The position numbers were made by a program, and so were the translations under genes. Of a stretch of DNA of 64,000 nt, positions 35,371 to 43,559 are shown piece by piece. The stretch is from Spartobacteria bacterium (GTDB lineage: Bacteria; Verrucomicrobiota; Verrucomicrobiia; Chthoniobacterales; UBA6821), in NCBI GenBank assembly GCA_947471565.1, contig CANIVT010000003.1, positions 62,001 to 126,000 of the forward strand, read 5' to 3'. Below the pieces are notes generated by a model that searched no databases, was not told where the DNA came from, and worked only from the letters and a program-made list of their open reading frames with translations. Each line of letters begins with the position of its first letter. Position 1 is the first letter of the stretch.

Positions 35371-36039
35371 TCAGGATGCCATTCGGGCTATCGCGGTCTC
35401 GCACCCCTTGACCTTCTGACCGACGGAAACGAGCACCTCGGCATCGAGCGGAAGGAAGAGATCGGTGCGCGATCCGAAGCGGATCATGGCAAAGCGCTCC
35501 CCGCGTTCCATCTGTTCCCCAAGTTGTGCCCACGGGACGATGCGGCGGGCGATGGCACCGGTGACGAGTTTCACGCCGACAGCCCTCTCCATCCGGTCCT
35601 TGGAGCCGAATGCCCAGAAGAGGCTTTCGTTCAGGGCCGAGGCCTCCGGCTTGCGGGCATCGAGGTAGAGACCCCCGCGTCCCTCAGTAAAGAGAACTTC
35701 CCCGGCGATCGGGGTCCGGTTCACATGAACGTCAAAAACCGAGAGGAAGATCGAGACGCGCTTCATCCGGCACTTAAAGAACTGCTCCTCCTCGACTTCG
35801 TCCACGAGGGTCACCGTCCCGTCGGCGGGAGAGCCCACCGAGGAGGGATCAGCGGGCGGCTTCCGTTCCGGATCACGGAAGAACCAAAGACAGAAGAGGA
35901 GCAAACCCGCCGAGAGAATCACGGGGATGAAAGAGTGGAGCAACCGGGTTTCGCAAAGAATGTTGGCAACGATCAGAACGGCAAAAATCCATCGCCCCTC
36001 AAACATTGCCCTGGCCGGTCTCGGTTTCTGAACACTCAT
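35371..36039 (-). CDS. psd: Phosphatidylserine decarboxylase, short form
   Basis: Pyruvoyl enzyme giving phosphatidylethanolamine. 222 residues. Two N-terminal helices (about 15-60), then VGSPADGTVT and FLSVFDVHVNRTPIAGEV. The self-cleavage site is RFGSRTDLFLP with Gly189-Ser190, where Ser becomes the pyruvoyl group. First gene of the phospholipid operon. Confidence 0.94.
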   Translation of the reverse strand: MSVQKPRPARAMFEGRWIFAVLIVANILCETRLLHSFIPVILSAGLLLFCLWFFRDPERKPPADPSSVGSPADGTVTLVDEVEEEQFFKCRMKRVSIFLSVFDVHVNRTPIAGEVLFTEGRGGLYLDARKPEASALNESLFWAFGSKDRMERAVGVKLVTGAIARRIVPWAQLGEQMERGERFAMIRFGSRTDLFLPLDAEVLVSVGQKVKGCETAIARMAS

Positions 36040-36105
36040 GCGGCCGAAACCCTAGACAACCCACTCACCACACCGCGAGCCGATAAATTCAGGCCCCACC
36101 CAAAG

Positions 36106-36137
36106 TTTTCCCGCAGAGACGCAGAGGCGCGGAGATC
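36106..36137. repeat. Single arm of the GC-rich dispersed repeat
   Basis: TTTCCCGCAGAGACGCAGAG and flanks lie between psd and the rhodanese-like gene. No inverted partner is seen within 150 bases. Confidence 0.75.
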
Positions 36138-36180
36138 CCTGATGGATTTTCCATTCGGAATGACTCACTATACTTATTTG

Positions 36181-36726
36181 ATGACGACAACTGAAGCGCA
36201 CCCCGATCTGACGATGGAGGAACTTCTCGGGATTTTTCCAGGCGCTCGTCGCACCCTGTTTCAACTTCATCACATCGGCGGTTGCAGTAGTTGCGGATTC
36301 TCCCCGACTGAAACGCTTTCCCAGATCTGCGCCCGTAATGCTGGACTGGATCCGGTTGCCGTTCTAGCCGAGATCAAGGAGGGCCACCTCAAGGACGAGG
36401 CCCTCCTGATCTCGGCGCTTGATCTTCAAAAACAGCTCAGAGATGCCGCTGTGCGCTTGCTCGACATCCGCACCCGCGAGGAGTTCGAGGCCGTGGCGAT
36501 TCCTGGCAGCAGACTCATGACCCAGGAACTGATGCAGGAGGCGATGAACTGGCCCAAGGAGACATTGATTGTCCTGGTCGACCACACGGGGAGCCGTGTT
36601 CTGGACGCCGCCGCCTATTTTGCCGGCCACGGTTTCACCAACGTCAAGGGACTCAAGGGAGGCATCGATGCCTACTCCGAGCAAGCCGACCCATCGCTTC
36701 CACGCTACACAACCGAAGCCGCTTGA
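36181..36726 (+). CDS. Two-domain protein: DUF1858-like Cys pair plus degenerate rhodanese
   Basis: 181 residues. Residues 10-60 resemble the small redox-disulfide domain (LGIFPGARRTLFQLHHIGG then CSSC at 35-38, and TLSQICARN). Residues 82-168 have the rhodanese fold (LLDIRTREEFEAVAIPGS, GFTNVKGLKGGIDAYSEQ), but the active-site loop reads DHTGSR at 134-139 instead of CxxGxR, so Cys is replaced by Asp and sulfurtransfer is unlikely. IscU-like and SufT-like genes follow. TATACT ends 6 bases before the ATG. ATG 36160 is an alternative start. Confidence 0.82.
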   Translation: MTTTEAHPDLTMEELLGIFPGARRTLFQLHHIGGCSSCGFSPTETLSQICARNAGLDPVAVLAEIKEGHLKDEALLISALDLQKQLRDAAVRLLDIRTREEFEAVAIPGSRLMTQELMQEAMNWPKETLIVLVDHTGSRVLDAAAYFAGHGFTNVKGLKGGIDAYSEQADPSLPRYTTEAA

Positions 36727-36737
36727 ATGGAAATGCA

Positions 36738-36757
36738 GAAGGCAAAATAAAAAATGA
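36738..36757. repeat. 20-base repeat matching the purQ stop region
   Basis: GAAGGCAAAATAAAAAATGA here differs by one base from the minus-strand sequence at 30245-30226. It lies 11 bases after the rhodanese-like gene. Confidence 0.7.
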
Positions 36758-36814
36758 GGGGCGATTTTTTAGCACCCCCCATATGCTAGCTCCTCATTCC
36801 TAGCCCCCACTTTC

Positions 36815-37297
36815 ATGAACGACGATCAGACCAAGGCGGTTGAAAACGCCGCCAAAAATCCGAAAAACCTTGGCGAGATGGAGGGCGCGGATGCTGTTGG
36901 TACCGTCGGCCGAAGCGACTGTGGCGACATGCTGCGGATGTGGGTAAAGTTTAAGGAAGAGAACGGCCGCAAGGTGATCGACCGGGCCACTTTCCAAACA
37001 TTCGGATGCCAAACGGCGATTGCCGTGGCCAGCGTCGCCACTGAGATGATCCGGGGAAAGACTGCCGGAGAGGCCCTCGCCATGTCAGGGGAGCAGCTTT
37101 CCTCACCGCTCGGCCCCCTCCCCCCGATGAAGATCCACTGCGCCCAACTCGTCGAGGATGCCCTCAAGTCGGCCCTCGATCCGGCCGCCTCCAAACCCGC
37201 TGTACCCGCCATTCCATCGGGCCCCACCCTGGCCGATCAGATTACTCCGACGGGCAAAGTGAAAATCAATCTTCTAAAGAAGACTTCGGAGTCCTAG
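36815..37297 (+). CDS. iscU: IscU/NifU-type iron-sulfur scaffold protein
   Basis: Scaffold on which clusters are built before transfer. 160 residues. Conserved ligands are Cys36 (with Asp38, SDCGDML), Cys65 (FGCQTAIA) and Cys109 (MKIHCAQL). After about residue 120 a Pro/Ala-rich tail follows and ends in GKVKINLLKKTSES, not seen in plain IscU. It fits the IscS, HscA and HscB genes elsewhere in the window. 15 bases separate it from the SufT-like gene. Confidence 0.9.
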   Translation: MNDDQTKAVENAAKNPKNLGEMEGADAVGTVGRSDCGDMLRMWVKFKEENGRKVIDRATFQTFGCQTAIAVASVATEMIRGKTAGEALAMSGEQLSSPLGPLPPMKIHCAQLVEDALKSALDPAASKPAVPAIPSGPTLADQITPTGKVKINLLKKTSES

Positions 37298-37312
37298 GCT
37301 TTAGGCATCTCC

Positions 37313-37852
37313 ATGCACGCCCACCAAGAAATCGTCCTCAAGCGCGATACAGACGCGATCCAAATCCCGAGCGGCAATCCCCTTCAACTGCCGGCCGGAA
37401 CCAAAGTCATGGTCACCCAGTCCTTGGGCGGCACCTACACCGTGGCGACCCCAGGCGGTCTTGCCCGCATCGACGAGAAGGATGCCGACGCCCTGGGACT
37501 CGAAGCCGTCACACCGGCCCCGAAAACAGCCGTCGAGGGATCACTGGAAGAGGCCGTCTGGAATCAACTCAAGACCGTCTTTGACCCCGAAATCCCCGTG
37601 AATGTCGTCGATCTCGGGCTCATCTACGAGTGCCAGCTCCTCCATCCGGATGGCGGGGGCACCAAGGCTCACGTCAAGATGACCCTCACTGCTCCGGGTT
37701 GCGGCATGGGACCGACGATTGCAGCGGACGCCCGTGGCAAAATCCTCACCCTCGAGGGGGTCGACGAGGCGGAGGTCGAACTGGTCTGGGATCCACCTTG
37801 GAACCAAAGCATGATCAGTGAAGCCGGGCGGATGAAACTGGGCCTTGTCTAG
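37313..37852 (+). CDS. sufT: SufT-like iron-sulfur assembly protein (MIP18/DUF59 family)
   Basis: 179 residues. An N-terminal stretch of about 70 residues has strand-rich, SufT-type character. The DUF59 domain covers about 78-179: VFDPEIPVNVVDLGLIYECQ, LTAPGCGMGPTIAAD with Cys130, and VWDPPWNQSMISEAGRMKLG. SufT proteins help mature certain iron-sulfur proteins. The third gene of the rhodanese-iscU-sufT row. Confidence 0.9.
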   Translation: MHAHQEIVLKRDTDAIQIPSGNPLQLPAGTKVMVTQSLGGTYTVATPGGLARIDEKDADALGLEAVTPAPKTAVEGSLEEAVWNQLKTVFDPEIPVNVVDLGLIYECQLLHPDGGGTKAHVKMTLTAPGCGMGPTIAADARGKILTLEGVDEAEVELVWDPPWNQSMISEAGRMKLGLV

Positions 37853-37869
37853 GCTTGAGCCGATTTCGA

Positions 37870-37898
37870 TTGCTATTCCTCTCTGAAAAGAACATAGT
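37870..37898 (+). promoter_or_regulatory. Promoter of the small basic protein gene
   Basis: TTGCTA (37870-37875), a 17-base spacer and CATAGT (37893-37898). Transcription would start about 37905, so the ATG at 37908 would have almost no leader, and no Shine-Dalgarno motif is present. Confidence 0.5.
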
Positions 37899-37907
37899 CC
37901 ACGCCCC

Positions 37908-38063
37908 ATGAGTCAGCATCCCAGCCTTAAAGGAACCAGCACCATCGCCGCCAAGCGCAGTGTGCTGAAGCGCTTCGAGCGCGTCGAGCTTCTGAAGAAA
38001 CGCGGTCAGTTCAAGCCCGGTCAGCGTGTGATCGGACTGCCCAAGACCAAGCCGGAGGATTAA
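37908..38063 (+). CDS. Small basic protein of Verrucomicrobia/Chlamydiae type
   Basis: 51 residues, strongly basic: MSQHPSLKGTSTIAAKRSVL, then KRFERVELLKKRG and KPGQRVIGLPKTKPED. I recognise this as a lineage-restricted small basic protein of the Verrucomicrobia/Chlamydiae group (the TIGR04137 type, from memory). Its abundance of Lys and Arg suggests RNA or ribosome binding, but the role is not known to me. It is preceded by a candidate promoter and stands alone between sufT and the pseudouridine synthase gene. Confidence 0.85.
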   Translation: MSQHPSLKGTSTIAAKRSVLKRFERVELLKKRGQFKPGQRVIGLPKTKPED

Positions 38064-38142
38064 GCCGATCGCCGGAAATCCCAATTCCGGGAAACCATCC
38101 ACGGGTCTCCCAGCCGCCAGGCGCACGTCCGACGCAACGGGC

Positions 38143-39015
38143 ATGCGCCTGAATCGTTTTCTGGCTGCAGCTGGCCTCGGCTCCCGACGTTCCTGCGAAG
38201 AGCTCATCCTCAGGGGCAGTGTCTCAGTAAACGGCTCCTATGTCCGCGACCTGTCCACCCGGATTTCGGACGCTGACGACGTGCGGGTCCACGGTCGATC
38301 CGTCCACACCATCGCCACGCGTACCATCCTGCTGAACAAGCCCGCAGGCTACACCACAACCAGGGGTGACCGGCACGCGGAGCGGACCATCTTTGACCTG
38401 CTCCCCTCCGACTGCGGTCATCTTTTCCATGTCGGACGCCTCGACCGCGAGAGCGAGGGACTGCTTTTGCTCACAAACGACGGGGCGATGGCCCAGGAGT
38501 TGATGCACCCCTCCAAGGGGATCGAGAAGGAATACGAGGTCGTCGTCGACCGACCATTTGGATCCAAAGACGCCGCCGCCCTGCTCAAGGGAACCTGGAT
38601 CGAGGGGTCCGTGGCCAGGGTGCAGTCGGTACGAACTCTTGGTCCTACCAAGATCACGGTCATCCTCCATCAGGGACTCAAGCGCCAGATCCGCGTCATG
38701 CTCGGCCAACTCGGTTTCAAGGTGCAACGCCTGGTTCGTGTGCGCCTTGGCCCCCTCACCCTGAGGGGAGTAAAACCGGGGAGCTACCGCGAACTGCGCC
38801 CCGAGGATCTCGAGGCACTCCGCAAGGCGGCTGCGGCACCCAAGCCCAGAAAACCGGTCACCCGCCCCAAGCCGAAGGCCCTCAAGTTCACGAATTTCAC
38901 CGTCGTCCCCGCCTCCGCAAAGCGCTCCCCGGAAGCCTCCCCTGCACCGAAAAAGCCACGCAAGACCTCGCGCACGGAGGAAAGGGTGAAGCGCTCAAAA
39001 GCAGTGAACAGCTAG
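38143..39015 (+). CDS. RsuA/RluB-family rRNA pseudouridine synthase
   Basis: 290 residues. N-terminal S4 RNA-binding domain about 1-60 (MRLNRFLAAAGLGSRRSCEE), then the catalytic domain with LNKPAGY at 64-70 and the active Asp101 in HVGRLDRESEGLLLL. LKRQIRVMLGQLGFKV near 183 is typical. The last 70 residues are Lys/Pro/Arg-rich and likely disordered, as in RluB. The exact rRNA site (large or small subunit) cannot be read. Confidence 0.9.
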   Translation: MRLNRFLAAAGLGSRRSCEELILRGSVSVNGSYVRDLSTRISDADDVRVHGRSVHTIATRTILLNKPAGYTTTRGDRHAERTIFDLLPSDCGHLFHVGRLDRESEGLLLLTNDGAMAQELMHPSKGIEKEYEVVVDRPFGSKDAAALLKGTWIEGSVARVQSVRTLGPTKITVILHQGLKRQIRVMLGQLGFKVQRLVRVRLGPLTLRGVKPGSYRELRPEDLEALRKAAAAPKPRKPVTRPKPKALKFTNFTVVPASAKRSPEASPAPKKPRKTSRTEERVKRSKAVNS

Positions 39016-39083
39016 GGGGCGCCACCGTTTACCCCGCCTGTTTTGCCTTCTTGATTGTCCATTCTTCATTCTAACTTTCTCCG

Positions 39084-39479
39084 ATGAAGACGACCTTCCG
39101 TTCGATTCCCGACTGCCCGCCGGCCCTAGGCCCCTACTCGCTTGCCGTCCGTTCCTCCGGCCTTCTTTTTGTGTCGGGCATGACGCCTTGGGATCCCGCC
39201 ACGGGCCAAATCGAGCGTGGAACCATCGCGGAGCAGACAAGGCTCGTCCTCGAAAACATCCGGCGCATCGTGATGGGGTCGGGAGGTTCGCTCGCCGACA
39301 CCGTCTCGTGCCGCGTCTACCTGCGGGACCTCAGCACGGAGAACTTCCAGTCCATGAACGCCGTCTACGCCGAGTACTTCCCCGGCAACCATCCGCCGGC
39401 CCGGGCCACCGTGGGGGCCCAATTACCGGGTGCATTCGACGTGGAGATCGAATGCGTCGTGGCTGTGAAAGAGTCCTGA
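39084..39479 (+). CDS. ridA: RidA/YjgF-family enamine deaminase
   Basis: Hydrolyses reactive enamines and imines from PLP enzymes. 131 residues, usual length. PALGPYSLAVRSSGLLFVSG at 13-32 and PPARATVGAQLPG near 107 with the conserved Arg; the end VEIECVVAV is typical. TAACTT at 39072-39077 ends 6 bases before the ATG. Followed after 13 bases by a secreted protein gene. Confidence 0.93.
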   Translation: MKTTFRSIPDCPPALGPYSLAVRSSGLLFVSGMTPWDPATGQIERGTIAEQTRLVLENIRRIVMGSGGSLADTVSCRVYLRDLSTENFQSMNAVYAEYFPGNHPPARATVGAQLPGAFDVEIECVVAVKES

Positions 39480-39492
39480 GCCCGCTGATCCG

Positions 39493-40218
39493 ATGAAGCG
39501 CCTGATTCCCTTGCTCCTACTTGCCTCTCTGGTAGCACCGCTCCTGAAAGCTCAGGAAAGCGCTTCCCGCGAGTACATCGTGATCTCCGGAGGCCCCTCG
39601 CTCATCGAGTGGGAGAAATTCAAGAAGGTGCCCCACGACCACTGGTGGGCGAATTTCGTCCGAGCCGCCCGGATCCGCCTCGGGGAACTCCGCGATCGTG
39701 AGGGGGACGGCGCACTCATCACCTGGATGGTTTATAAGCCCGGCTACCTGCGCCGCGGTACCCGCCAGGAAAAAAAGGATCTTCTCTCGGACATCGCCAG
39801 CGTGAGGGACAAATACAAAATCAACCTGGTCTTCTTCGGAAGCCAACAGGAGATCCTGGATTACATCAACAGAGGCTCGGCCAACCGTCCCCGATCCACT
39901 TGGAAAATCGCCGATCTTGAATACTTCGGTCACTCCAACAGGGCCTGCTTCATGTTTGATTACAGCAACGAAATCGATAGCGCCTCCAAGGTCTGGCTTC
40001 ACGAGACCGAGCTTCAAAAAATCGACCGGACCGCCTTCTCTCCCCGCGCCTTCGTCAAGAGCTGGGGCTGCCATACCGGCGAGAGCATGAGCCGACTCTG
40101 GCGCAAGGCCACCGGCCAGCCGATGATCGGGGCGATCGGCACCACAGATTACTCCGGAAGCGATGAGCCCGGCTGGCATCCTAAACTCGGCAACAGCAAC
40201 GGCCGCTGGACGCGCTAG
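39493..40218 (+). CDS. Secreted protein with a His/Cys pair like clan CD peptidases
   Basis: 241 residues with a signal peptide (hydrophobic 4-19, then LKAQ). LEYFGHSNRACFMFD puts His147 after a strand, and KSWGCHTGESMS puts Cys193 46 residues later, with the following IGAIGTTDYSG strand. The spacing and the GHS...GCxTG pattern resemble caspase- or CHAT-type catalytic dyads. I do not recognise a named family. The shared strand with ridA may be chance. Confidence 0.7.
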   Translation: MKRLIPLLLLASLVAPLLKAQESASREYIVISGGPSLIEWEKFKKVPHDHWWANFVRAARIRLGELRDREGDGALITWMVYKPGYLRRGTRQEKKDLLSDIASVRDKYKINLVFFGSQQEILDYINRGSANRPRSTWKIADLEYFGHSNRACFMFDYSNEIDSASKVWLHETELQKIDRTAFSPRAFVKSWGCHTGESMSRLWRKATGQPMIGAIGTTDYSGSDEPGWHPKLGNSNGRWTR

Positions 40219-40245
40219 GCGTTCCGGGAACCCCATGGCTCCGAG

Positions 40246-40755
40246 ATGAAGACGGAGACTGGTTGGAACAAACCCCTCCGTTATCTCGGGCGCGCCCTGC
40301 TGCTGCGCTGTCCGGTTTGCGGGAAATCCCCGATCTTTCCCCCGCTCCGCTGCACCCGCACCCTGCGCGACTGGTTCACTCCGCTCGACGGTTGCCCCCG
40401 ATGCGGCTACCCCTACGAAAGAGAACCGGGCTACTTTCTGGTCTCGGTCTGGATCATCAACTACGGGGCGGGAAGTGTGCTGGGAATCATGATCTACGTG
40501 ATCCGTGAACTCTTTTTCCATCCCCCTATCGGGCAACTGATCCTATCGGTCATCGTGCCGATCTTTTTTTTCAACCTTCTCTTTGCCCGTCACTCCAAAG
40601 CGCTCTTCATCGCCCTCGACCACTACTACGATCCTCATGAAAAGGATCCCGGCGAGGACGGGGGCAACCTACCCAAGCCGGAGAAGCCGAAGGGCGGCCC
40701 GACCGTACCCTACAAACCTCTTCCAAAACCAAAGCCAGCCCCGGCACTGCACTAG
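40246..40755 (+). CDS. DUF983 membrane protein with two zinc-type Cys pairs
   Basis: 169 residues. CPVC at 22-25 and CPRC at 50-53 probably bind one zinc, followed by two helices at about 66-88 and 95-115. The last 45 residues are Pro- and Lys-rich (KPEKPKGGP, KPLPKPKPAPALH). Function of the family is unknown. Confidence 0.86.
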   Translation: MKTETGWNKPLRYLGRALLLRCPVCGKSPIFPPLRCTRTLRDWFTPLDGCPRCGYPYEREPGYFLVSVWIINYGAGSVLGIMIYVIRELFFHPPIGQLILSVIVPIFFFNLLFARHSKALFIALDHYYDPHEKDPGEDGGNLPKPEKPKGGPTVPYKPLPKPKPAPALH

Positions 40756-40829
40756 CAGGGGCATGCCGCTTCTCATCATCCGGATCTGGCATTTGCACGG
40801 TAATACCCTCTAGTGTACGTGATCCCCCT

Positions 40830-41951
40830 ATGAATAATCTCGGCCTGCTGCTTGCCTGCTTTGGTTCGGTCTTCAATGTGCTGACCGACTGCTCCCGTAA
40901 AAAGATCCTCGATCACGGATACGATGCCGTGATCATTGGTTTCTGGTGCAAGGCGGCAGCTCTGAGTTGCTATCTGATTGCACTCGGCGTGCTCCTCTTT
41001 CTGGGAATCCGCCCGGAACTTCCTCCTGTCGGTGCAGCGCTCCACCTCTCCCCAAAAACAGCTTTCCTCATTTACCTGGTCATCAATGCACTGCTTGAAG
41101 GAACCGCCATTCTCCTCAATTACCGTGCCCTGCAGGTCTCGCCCCTTTCATTCTGCGTGCCATTCATGGCACTGACCCCGGTTTTCCTCCTGCCAATCGG
41201 CAAGTTTTTCCTCCACGAGCAAATCTCCTCGGGAATGATCGTCGGCGTCTTCCTGGTGGTGACCGGTTCCCTGGTAATCAACCGCCAACTGGTGGCCAAC
41301 GGCTGGCTCGAACCGGCAAAGGCGATCCTGCGGGAAAAGGGTAGCCGCTACATGATTATCGTCGCGATGCTGCTGGCCTGCACGGCGGCCATCGACAAGT
41401 GGTTTGTGACCGGAGGCGGTGATGCCGAACTCGGAGCCCGTGTCCTGCGCTCCTTCAGCCTCTCCCTGGGAAAATCGATGATGCTGGGTCTCTTTTTCCT
41501 ACTGCTGGCCTCATGGAGACTTTCCCGTAAGCCCCGGGAGGAATCGCAAAAAGGGGCAGCATCTGTATGGACTGCTGCCTGGCGCGACGTTCCGGGATGG
41601 ATTCTTCTGGCCGGTCTCTTCGAAGCGACTGTGCTGATTCTCCAGATGGTTGCAGTACAACTCACCGTGGCCGCCATCGTCATCAGCATCAAGCGCTCGG
41701 GAATCCTTCTGGCCTGCGTGCTGGGATGGTTCATGTTCAAGGAACGCGGCATCACCGACCGGGTCATCGGATCCTTTGTGATGATCTCCGGGGTCGTTGT
41801 TTTTTTCCTCACCAAGCCGGATGCCCACGGTTCCTGCCTGATAGGATTCTCCGGAGCCGTGGGGGTGGCGGCCCTTGCCTTGGCGGGAATGTCCCTCGCC
41901 CTTTATCTCACGCGCAACTGGAACAAGCCTGCTGAATGCCAGATCCGTTGA
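40830..41951 (+). CDS. EamA/DMT-family transporter
   Basis: 373 residues with about 10 helices in two homologous halves, N-terminal half with ALQVSPLSFCVPFMALTPVF and HEQISSGMIVGVFLVVTGSL, C-terminal half with LTVAAIVISIKRSGILLACV and FKERGITDRVIGSFVMISGV. Substrate unknown. A short inverted repeat, TTGACC-TCTTT-GGTCAA at 41948-41964, spans this stop and the convergent nadB stop. Confidence 0.85.
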   Translation: MNNLGLLLACFGSVFNVLTDCSRKKILDHGYDAVIIGFWCKAAALSCYLIALGVLLFLGIRPELPPVGAALHLSPKTAFLIYLVINALLEGTAILLNYRALQVSPLSFCVPFMALTPVFLLPIGKFFLHEQISSGMIVGVFLVVTGSLVINRQLVANGWLEPAKAILREKGSRYMIIVAMLLACTAAIDKWFVTGGGDAELGARVLRSFSLSLGKSMMLGLFFLLLASWRLSRKPREESQKGAASVWTAAWRDVPGWILLAGLFEATVLILQMVAVQLTVAAIVISIKRSGILLACVLGWFMFKERGITDRVIGSFVMISGVVVFFLTKPDAHGSCLIGFSGAVGVAALALAGMSLALYLTRNWNKPAECQIR

Positions 41952-41960
41952 CCTCTTTGG

Positions 41961-43559
41961 TCAAATCCTGCGGATCACCGTGTCATGATGGAACTTCGCA
42001 TCGTCGTGACCAGGATAGTCGAGCGTGTAATGGAGACCGCGACTTTCCTTGCGGCTGATGGCGCAATCAACGATGAGCGAGGCGGCCGTGGCGAGGTTCC
42101 GGAGCTCAAGTAGGTCGGCGGTGATCCGGAAGTTCCAGTAGAATTCCTGAATCTCGTTCTGCAGGTTGCGAAGGCGGGTGGCGGCGCGCTGAAGGCGCTT
42201 GTCGGTCCGGACAATGCCGACGTAATCCCACATGAGCCGGCGGATTTCATCCCAGTTGTGGTAGATGACGACCATCTCGTCGACATCGCTCACTTTGCCG
42301 GGGCGCCATTCGGGAAGCTGAATCTCGATTCCCTGCCGGTGATGGTTGCGGCACGCCTTCACCGAAGCGCGGTGGGCCATCACCAGCGCCTCGAGGAGGG
42401 AGTTGCTGGCCAGGCGGTTGGCACCGTGAAGTCCGGTGCAGGCGACCTCCCCCACGGCGTAGAGCCCGCGAAGGGATGTCTCCCCGTTGAGGTCGGTCTT
42501 CACACCACCGCATTGATAATGGGCGGCTGGGACGACGGGTATCGCCTCCCGGGTGATGTCGATGCCGAGTTCCAGACACTTGTCATGGATCATGGGAAAA
42601 CGCTCCCTGAGGAAGTCAGCCGGCTTGTGGGAAATATCCAGATAGACGCACGGACTGCCCGTGCGCTTCATCTCCGCGTCGATCGCGCGGGCCACCACGT
42701 CGCGGGGGGCCAACTCCAGGCGCTGGTCGTATTTCTCCATGAACCGCCGTCCCCGTGCATCGGTCAGGATCCCCCCTTCCCCACGGACCGCTTCGGTGAT
42801 CAGGAAAGATTTTGTCTTTGGATGGTAGAGGCAGGTGGGGTGGAACTGCATGAACTCCATGTTGGCCACCGTCGCCCCGGCCCTCCATGCCATGGCCACC
42901 CCGTCGCCGGTGGCGATATCGGGATTGGTCGTGTAGAGATAGACGCGCCCGCACCCTCCTGTGGCGAGGACCGTGACATCGGTGCGGATCGTCTCGACGG
43001 TCCCGCTCGCCTCGTCCAGCACATAGAGACCCACGCAAGCATCCTGCATCGCGTAGCCCAGCTTTCCGGTGGTGATCAGGTCAACGGCGATGCGGTTCTC
43101 AAGAACGGTAATGGAGGGATGGGCGGCGACCGCGGCCAGCAGCGTCTTCTCGATTTCCAAGCCGGTGGCATCCTTGGCATGGAGGATACGGCGTTTGGAG
43201 TGCCCTCCCTCGCGTCCAAGATCGGGTTCACGATGACCGTCTGGAGATGTTCTCTCGTCGAAATGCATTCCAAGACCCACGAGTTCGGCGATCCGCTCCG
43301 GTCCCTCCGAAATGATGGTCCGAACCACCTCCTCATGGCAGAGCCCGTCACCGGCAATCAGCGTATCCTTCACATGAAGTGCCACGGAATCCTCCGAACT
43401 TGTCACGCAGGCAATGCCACCCTGAGCCCAGGCGGTGTTGGAATCTGCCCGCGACTTCTTGGTCACGATTGCAACGGTCGCTCCGGAAGCCGCAACCTTG
43501 AGCGCGTAGGTCAAACCGGCGATCCCGCTGCCGATCACGACATGATCAAAAGTCTTCAT
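41961..43559 (-). CDS. nadB: L-aspartate oxidase
   Basis: FAD enzyme making iminoaspartate for NAD synthesis. 532 residues. FAD loop [15 protein letters not shown] at 7-21, [12 protein letters not shown] at 41-52, HLKFHP-like [19 protein letters not shown] near 236, and [20 protein letters not shown] near 344. It overlaps panC as ATGA, with the order secG-panC-nadB. No nadA or nadC is adjacent. Confidence 0.95.
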   Translation of the reverse strand: MKTFDHVVIGSGIAGLTYALKVAASGATVAIVTKKSRADSNTAWAQGGIACVTSSEDSVALHVKDTLIAGDGLCHEEVVRTIISEGPERIAELVGLGMHFDERTSPDGHREPDLGREGGHSKRRILHAKDATGLEIEKTLLAAVAAHPSITVLENRIAVDLITTGKLGYAMQDACVGLYVLDEASGTVETIRTDVTVLATGGCGRVYLYTTNPDIATGDGVAMAWRAGATVANMEFMQFHPTCLYHPKTKSFLITEAVRGEGGILTDARGRRFMEKYDQRLELAPRDVVARAIDAEMKRTGSPCVYLDISHKPADFLRERFPMIHDKCLELGIDITREAIPVVPAAHYQCGGVKTDLNGETSLRGLYAVGEVACTGLHGANRLASNSLLEALVMAHRASVKACRNHHRQGIEIQLPEWRPGKVSDVDEMVVIYHNWDEIRRLMWDYVGIVRTDKRLQRAATRLRNLQNEIQEFYWNFRITADLLELRNLATAASLIVDCAISRKESRGLHYTLDYPGHDDAKFHHDTVIRRI

